A DNA stretch of 10,317 bases. Source: CAYGHG01 sp964349515 (GTDB lineage Bacteria > Oederibacteriota > PGYV01 > CAYGHG01). The position numbers were made by a program, and so were the translations under genes. How positions within the stretch are numbered: position 1 is the stretch's first letter; each line of letters begins with the position of its first letter. The notes beneath the pieces are model-generated. The model worked only from the letters and a program-made list of their open reading frames with translations. It did not search any database and was not told the origin of the DNA. Positions 5,710-10,317 of the stretch are shown in pieces. Location: contig CAYGHG010000095.1 in the NCBI GenBank assembly GCA_964349515.1, positions 1-10,317 on the forward strand, in the 5' to 3' direction.

Positions 5710-8355
5710 TTATTTTACCCCATCCGCGTATTTTGTCCATATTTTTTTATATATTTCCCCGATCGCCTCGCTCGTTAACGGTGCATCGGAGAATTTTAAT
5801 TCATCTATAATGCCTTTAAAGCTGTTCCATTTATACTGAATTTTAAAACTCGATACGCTTTTGGCAGTCGCAGCTTTGAAATCAAACTGTTTTAGACCAT
5901 TGACATATAAAGAATATACTCCGTTAATGTAATTTATTGCGATATAGTTCCATTTTTCAGGTTCCATCCGGAACAACTCAGATTCAGACAAAGAACTGCC
6001 TGTCCCTGCGATTATCCTGTAGCTTCCGTTTTCTTCGCCGGAAACAACTTTAAACCCTGAATAATCACTGTAATTTCCGGCGATTTCGCCATTAATTCCT
6101 TCCTTTATTGAAGGTTTTAACAAAATCTGAAGAGAAAAAACTTTGTTTAACCCTGTTTTTTCACCTGAATCATAATGAAAATTCCTTTGAAAATTACCTG
6201 CTTCGTCAACCAACGTAAATACACTGGTTGTGTAGTTTTTTAAATGCACTCCTTTGCCCGAAATAGGGAAAACAAGCTCTTTTTTGGGTATTGAATCATA
6301 CTGCTTGTATATTTCCACCTGCGAATCCGGGAACACCGCTTCAATATTATATGTCTCCCTGAAATTCAGATTGTAATGGTTTACATATGACCCGCCGTCC
6401 GTCCTGTCCCATACAACAATACGCCCCTCGCCTTTTTCCTGCAGAAAATCCCTGACTTTATTAATATCACTGACCAGTGAGATTTCCACCTGCCCCGGAA
6501 CATTCAGAGGATTCAGCGCTCCGGTTTCAGCATATATAACTCCCTGTTGATATGCTGATATTACATAGGCTTTGCTGCCCGGACGTATGTGCTCTTTCAA
6601 AAATCCATAATTTTCCCTGTCGTGTTCCTTGATAAACTTATGAAAAAACGGGCCTGCTTTAAAAGAAACTGCTTTGGTGTATGCCCTTTCAAGCGGCGAG
6701 GAAAGAAAAAAAACAAGAACAGCAAAAACAGCCAACAAACCAAAACTTCCCCTGCGTAAAATACCGCCCCGAACTCCAGCCAATATGCTGTCGGCAAATA
6801 TCCCTGCAAGAGCAACCGGCACATACAGAAGCGGCACCATTGCCCAGTCGTGGCTTCTGCCCTGATAGTAAGCAAATATTGCCGTTCCGTATATCGAAAG
6901 CATAAAAACTACGGAATTCTTAGCACGCGCTTCCTCACCTGTATTTTTCGCGAATAACCCCCCGACAGAAAAAGCCAATCCTGCCGCAAGGGCAATAAGA
7001 AATAACTGCCAGGGATGAACATCCGGCATCGGCATCAGCCCGAAACCCATCTGATAATAGAGTTTCTGGAACCTCAACATCTCGCCATAATCAGGCATCG
7101 CTCCGCTTCTGAAAAAAACACCCAGCGCAAAAATAATAAGTATTACAGAGAAAATTTCAAACACATTAAGAATATGAAACAGCCCTTTCCTGATAACCTG
7201 CCCCCACTTCCTGACAGCCTCAGCGGTCACGTGCATTTCCCTGAAAATCAGGACAAAAACCCAGGTAATAATCATCATAATTCCTGTATCAGGGTTCCAT
7301 AACGCACCCACGGAAAGAAATACAGGTATCAGATAATACAAAACTATGCTCCGTGACTTAAAATACAAAGAAGCCAAAAGCATTCCAACCATCGGGAATA
7401 AAATTCTTATTGGCGGGTACTGGTAATAGTCCCTTGCCCTGTAATCGACATAGAAATTAACAAAAGTAAAAAAGAATACGGCGATAAAAGACATAAAGAG
7501 TATTAACCTGTTCCTGATTATGGATTTTAAAAAATAGTAAAACGAAATCCACGCGGCCGCTATGAGCACAGACATGATGAACTGGAACTTCCATACCGAT
7601 AGGCCTCCCATCGCCCTGAAAACAGGCTCAAGAAAGTGCGGATACAACCCGTACTGTGATGTAAGATCTACAAGTATGCTGGCGCCGTTATAAACCTGCG
7701 ACATCGCGTAAAACACCGCTTCAAAATGATAGCTGTCCCTTACTCTCGGAAGCCCGTCAAAAGAAAGCACAATCACAAGCGCCAAAAGTATGAACTCCGG
7801 CAGTAAATAAATTTTATTGAGGACTTTCCTGATCGCACCCTTAAACAGTACAGCAGACACAGCCGCCATAACCGCAATAACAGCCGTCAAAACCAGCTGC
7901 GCCGTCATATTTGTCTCATAAAGCATATTATTTATATAGCGGTACGGCGGCACCGAGTCCCTGAATTCTACAGAAAAATTTACTGCCGCCAGAATCACAA
8001 GCGCAGCCGCGCTGAATAAGCCTACTATATCCGCAACAGCACAGCTCCTGATAACAGCTGACTTTTCAGTTAATCTGCCAATCGCATACCTCGCGGCAAG
8101 GAATAACACCGGGAAAGCTACTATCGCCACCATATATACGAGCCTTTCCATAGGCTCCGGGTTTATCGAATCCCACGCATTCATATTCGCGTATTTCTGC
8201 GCGTCTTCAAATTTTATGGGCAGGATACTGGTAACCTTGCACAGCGCAATAGTCAGCAAAAGAGAGAAGTAAAATGACAGTGAGTTTAAGACATAGCAGC
8301 TTTTATCCGTTAAAACATTGATTTCTGTATCATCTCGTAAAATCGTTTTCTCCAT
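5710..8355 (-). CDS. Polytopic GT-C-like membrane protein with C-terminal LamG (concanavalin A-like) domain
   Basis: This 881-residue protein is probably a membrane glycosyltransferase of the GT-C type fused to a sugar-binding or protein-binding module. About 14-15 membrane helices lie between residues 23 and 552. A stretch typical of GT-C proteins begins at about 198 (FDGLPRVRDSYH, with D207 in an outer loop as the best catalytic candidate) and continues through SQYGLYPHFLEPVF at 233-246. Another conserved-looking loop is YYQGRSHDWA near 496-505. After the last helix comes a soluble segment (about 555-690; GSKAYVIS, GRIVVWDRTDGG) and then a LamG/Laminin_G_3-type sandwich at about 720-875. 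The LamG signatures are WNYIAINYINGVYSLYVNG near 802-820 and FKGIIDELKFSDAPLTSEAI near 846-865. The C-terminus should therefore face outwards. Start is ATG with GGAG seven bases upstream, 16 bases after the preceding gene. The fold class is well supported; transferase activity is inferred from topology and motifs. Confidence 0.85.
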   Translation of the reverse strand: MEKTILRDDTEINVLTDKSCYVLNSLSFYFSLLLTIALCKVTSILPIKFEDAQKYANMNAWDSINPEPMERLVYMVAIVAFPVLFLAARYAIGRLTEKSAVIRSCAVADIVGLFSAAALVILAAVNFSVEFRDSVPPYRYINNMLYETNMTAQLVLTAVIAVMAAVSAVLFKGAIRKVLNKIYLLPEFILLALVIVLSFDGLPRVRDSYHFEAVFYAMSQVYNGASILVDLTSQYGLYPHFLEPVFRAMGGLSVWKFQFIMSVLIAAAWISFYYFLKSIIRNRLILFMSFIAVFFFTFVNFYVDYRARDYYQYPPIRILFPMVGMLLASLYFKSRSIVLYYLIPVFLSVGALWNPDTGIMMIITWVFVLIFREMHVTAEAVRKWGQVIRKGLFHILNVFEIFSVILIIFALGVFFRSGAMPDYGEMLRFQKLYYQMGFGLMPMPDVHPWQLFLIALAAGLAFSVGGLFAKNTGEEARAKNSVVFMLSIYGTAIFAYYQGRSHDWAMVPLLYVPVALAGIFADSILAGVRGGILRRGSFGLLAVFAVLVFFLSSPLERAYTKAVSFKAGPFFHKFIKEHDRENYGFLKEHIRPGSKAYVISAYQQGVIYAETGALNPLNVPGQVEISLVSDINKVRDFLQEKGEGRIVVWDRTDGGSYVNHYNLNFRETYNIEAVFPDSQVEIYKQYDSIPKKELVFPISGKGVHLKNYTTSVFTLVDEAGNFQRNFHYDSGEKTGLNKVFSLQILLKPSIKEGINGEIAGNYSDYSGFKVVSGEENGSYRIIAGTGSSLSESELFRMEPEKWNYIAINYINGVYSLYVNGLKQFDFKAATAKSVSSFKIQYKWNSFKGIIDELKFSDAPLTSEAIGEIYKKIWTKYADGVK

Positions 8356-8362
8356 ATATCAG

Positions 8363-8366
8363 CTCC
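8363..8366 (-). promoter_or_regulatory. Ribosome binding site (GGAG) of the LamG-fused gene
   Basis: TGGAGC on the minus strand, with GGAG seven bases before the ATG at 8353-8355, lies in the 16-base gap after the preceding stop. It fixes this start and points to co-transcription. Confidence 0.65.
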
Positions 8367-8371
8367 AGTTT

Positions 8372-10204
8372 TTATAATAAGTCAGCAACTAAAACCTGCA
8401 ATGCTACCGAATAAACAAGTATAAATCCCGCGATGATACCCGCCTGCCCGGACATTGCCGTATCATTGCCTTCCCGCCTTTTATGGAACAGAGGCATCAC
8501 CGCAACAGGGATGACAAACGCTATCAGATACATATACATCCTGTGTGTTTCAGCCCTGCCGAGCGAGCCAAGAAATTGAACAGCTACAACAGCGACAGCC
8601 ATTATGGAAAACCTTGCCGCTTCCGGGTTCAAAGACCCGTTTCTGAAATATCTGAGGAAAAACAGCCCCAAAACAGGCGCGGTAATGTATTGAGCCCAGT
8701 GTACAAAATTTATCCAGGACCACGCCTCATATGCCCTGGTAAGCATCATACCGACAGATACTTCCTTTGCCTTATTAAACGAAGCAATATAATCGTATTT
8801 ACCCCCGAATATATGCCAGCATATAAAATGAACCGCCGCTATTCCAAACATTACCGCAATAACCGACCGCACCCATTTAACAGTTTCGGCAATGCCTTCC
8901 CTGTTTACTCCAAGCCTCTCCCATTTAAGTACGGAAAAAAACACAAACATAAGAAGCGGCCATACTCCGAAATTAAAGTATGTGCACATTCCGAAAGCAA
9001 TACCGGCAGACACCAGTTTTATAATACTCCCTTTGTCAGACCCTATTACAGCCAGCGCAAGAAACACAATTATCAGAAAAGCAATCATCCCGTCCGTACC
9101 TACAACTGACAAGACGAGGCTGTTAGGCGTAAGCGCGTAAAACAAAGCCGCGAAAAAACCCGCGCCCGCGCTTTTTGTAAGATGCTTGCCAAGATAATAA
9201 AAAGGTATCACGCCGAGCGCCGTGATAAAGCTGTAAATAAGGCCTGCTACAAGCGCGCTTTTTGAAATAAAGTTTATAATTACCCAGTAAAACATCACCG
9301 GCATTATCGGATGCCCTTTTATATGTGACGCGTTGTGATCATTCTGGTATTTAGTGACATAATTTGCTATGAATTCCGAAACATCCGTAATCCTGTTTGC
9401 CCAAAAATAATAAGCGGATAAAAGCGGCCCGCTCATTTTTGCCGGAATAACTTCAATTCCCTGCGTTGTAAGGAAGGTCAAAACTATCTTTCCGGCAAAT
9501 GCCACAAGCACGAGGCTTGGCAGTATAATAATCTCCTTTTTTATCTTTCCGGCCGAATAAAATCTGCAGAATAAAAAAACGGCCGCCGCATATACAGCCA
9601 CGGCGACAAGACCGGAATACTCCGCGAATTCCTCGTAGTGTACTCCGTCATACCAGTTCATACTGCCTTCATATCCCTTGTATCGCATGGGGAAAAACCA
9701 CAAAATCTCAGAATCAAGATGTTTAATGTATAAAATAGACACGAACATTGCCAGAATGGCAAAAATAACCGCCGCTACAGCCCACAAAACCGGCCTGTAT
9801 TTCCTGCCTTCATTCTCAAGGCCGGTGTTAGCACTGTTTTTGGAAATGCTGTCAGCCAGGAATCCCAGGTACAAAATAACAACGCTTATTGAAAACGGCA
9901 GATAATACATAAAATCAAGGGGCTTATTATAAAACATAACAGTCCCGGCTGCCGCCGGGATCAGAGAAAGAGCATAAAAAACATTGGGTTTAAGCCCGGC
10001 TATAAGGAAAGCAACTACGGCAAGCAACAGAAAAACAACCGCCGACATCAGCGAATACCGAGGCATAAACGTCACATAAATATATCCCATGTACTGGCTG
10101 TAAAAAAACGCAGCCCCGGCATATAGATAAAAAACCGCGGCACCCGCAACTCTTAGGATTCCCGCGCCGTTCTTCCGCGCCCCTGTTTCTAAATGTGCTT
10201 CCAT
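8372..10204 (-). CDS. Polytopic GT-C-type glycosyltransferase-like membrane protein
   Basis: From the ATG at 10202-10204 this is a 610-residue integral membrane protein with about 16-18 hydrophobic helices and no soluble tail. It probably uses a polyprenyl-linked sugar at the outer face of the membrane. Motifs, numbered from this ATG: HIKGHP at 294-299, where related enzymes often have an H-P-P/G-H-P loop; ALTPNSL near 357-363; GTDG at 369-372; and GRAETHRMYMYLIAF near 549-563, resembling the R-G-E-x-x-R-x-W/Y-L-F segment of actinobacterial GT-C enzymes. A large acidic outer loop near 170-195 (RYKGYEGSMNWYDGVHYEEF) could carry the catalytic acid. An in-frame GTG at 10256-10258 would add 18 residues. 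I prefer the ATG because of an AGGGTGG site just upstream and because the extra residues are polar and overlap a better upstream reading frame. Sixteen bases separate it from the next gene. The exact family is uncertain. Confidence 0.85.
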   Translation of the reverse strand: MEAHLETGARKNGAGILRVAGAAVFYLYAGAAFFYSQYMGYIYVTFMPRYSLMSAVVFLLLAVVAFLIAGLKPNVFYALSLIPAAAGTVMFYNKPLDFMYYLPFSISVVILYLGFLADSISKNSANTGLENEGRKYRPVLWAVAAVIFAILAMFVSILYIKHLDSEILWFFPMRYKGYEGSMNWYDGVHYEEFAEYSGLVAVAVYAAAVFLFCRFYSAGKIKKEIIILPSLVLVAFAGKIVLTFLTTQGIEVIPAKMSGPLLSAYYFWANRITDVSEFIANYVTKYQNDHNASHIKGHPIMPVMFYWVIINFISKSALVAGLIYSFITALGVIPFYYLGKHLTKSAGAGFFAALFYALTPNSLVLSVVGTDGMIAFLIIVFLALAVIGSDKGSIIKLVSAGIAFGMCTYFNFGVWPLLMFVFFSVLKWERLGVNREGIAETVKWVRSVIAVMFGIAAVHFICWHIFGGKYDYIASFNKAKEVSVGMMLTRAYEAWSWINFVHWAQYITAPVLGLFFLRYFRNGSLNPEAARFSIMAVAVVAVQFLGSLGRAETHRMYMYLIAFVIPVAVMPLFHKRREGNDTAMSGQAGIIAGFILVYSVALQVLVADLL

Positions 10205-10317
10205 TTTTCCACCCTGTCGTCCATATTGGTATCTGTCCCGGCAATCAGGTAAGTACACCTGCCGCCGGTAAAACCGCTAAAAAACACCGCCCATCATTAC
10301 AGAATATATCCTTACAC
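10189..10317 (-). CDS. Possible C-terminal end of an upstream gene, with apparent +1 frameshift
   Basis: From the window edge, one minus frame reads VRIYSVMMGGVF and meets TAG at 10277-10279, just after a run of six T. Skipping one base there joins it to a second frame that reads SGFTGGRCTYLIAGTDTNMD and then DRVEKWKHI, ending at a TAG at 10189-10191. This second frame alone is open only from a TGA at 10294-10296 (34 codons). The tail looks like real protein and overlaps the next gene's ATG by 16 bases, a common arrangement in operons. I do not recognise the family. Either the T run is miscounted, or the gene is broken, or translation shifts. A different frame is also open from the edge for about 23 codons, so the assignment is uncertain. 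Confidence 0.35.
10209..10215 (-). promoter_or_regulatory. Ribosome binding site (AGGGTGG) deciding the ATG start at 10204
   Basis: AGGGTGG on the minus strand ends four bases before the ATG at 10202-10204, with its AGGG part seven bases away. It favours this ATG over the upstream in-frame GTG at 10256-10258. The site lies inside the end of the putative upstream gene, as in translationally coupled pairs. Confidence 0.5.

Noticed and set aside
6597..6875. 92-codon minus-strand frame inside the LamG-fused gene
   Set aside because: It is an alternative frame of a hydrophobic coding region and has no own ribosome site or recognisable fold.
8483..9109. 208-codon open frame on the plus strand
   Set aside because: It lies entirely antisense to the first transferase gene, is very rich in His, Lys, Arg, Asn and Tyr, and shows no domain or hydrophobic pattern. 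The minus-strand protein is clearly the real one.
9990..10244. 84-codon minus-strand frame overlapping the start of the first transferase
   Set aside because: It is out of frame with the convincing membrane protein and its composition (many Gly, Arg, Cys) looks like a shadow.

Overview
All recognisable genes in this window lie on the minus strand, so the operon reads from the right end (about 10.3 kb) to the left end. Four large genes are packed with short gaps (16, 43 and 18 bases), and a radical SAM gene follows. Base composition is moderate and leans slightly to A+T. Stops are TAA and two genes appear to start with TTG. The protein types fit an uncultured bacterium with a large envelope-glycan repertoire, of the kind seen in Omnitrophota, Elusimicrobiota or Goldbacteria-like lineages. 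That placement is only an impression from protein style: there is no rRNA or marker gene here.

Layout in transcription order. (1) 10317-10189: probable tail of an upstream gene, visible only if one frameshift at a T6 run is allowed. (2) 10204-8372: a polytopic GT-C-type glycosyltransferase-like membrane protein. (3) 8355-5710: a second polytopic GT-C-like protein ending in an extracytoplasmic LamG/concanavalin-A-like domain. (4) 5666-4677: a single-pass membrane protein with an NHL-type beta-propeller. (5) 4658-1266: an 1130-residue GT39/GT83-like transferase with an unusual multi-pass N-terminal extension and two PA14-like beta-sandwich units at its C-terminus. (6) 1151-60: a radical SAM protein with a reduced, four-cysteine SPASM-like C-terminus. 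Its true start may lie upstream at a non-standard ATT codon. (7) 59-1: a likely transcription-unit boundary with a good minus-strand promoter candidate reading out of the window.

Inferred joint role: the three GT-C-like proteins probably take sugars from polyprenyl-phosphate donors and add them to an acceptor on the outer face of the cytoplasmic membrane. Their outward-facing LamG and PA14-like modules, and the tethered NHL propeller, could bind the glycan or hold the enzymes together. The radical SAM protein could modify a sugar, lipid or peptide in the same pathway. No substrate can be read from the sequence. There is no CRISPR array, tRNA, rRNA, insertion sequence or long repeat. The only stretch without a gene longer than about 50 bases, besides the edges, is 1152-1265.
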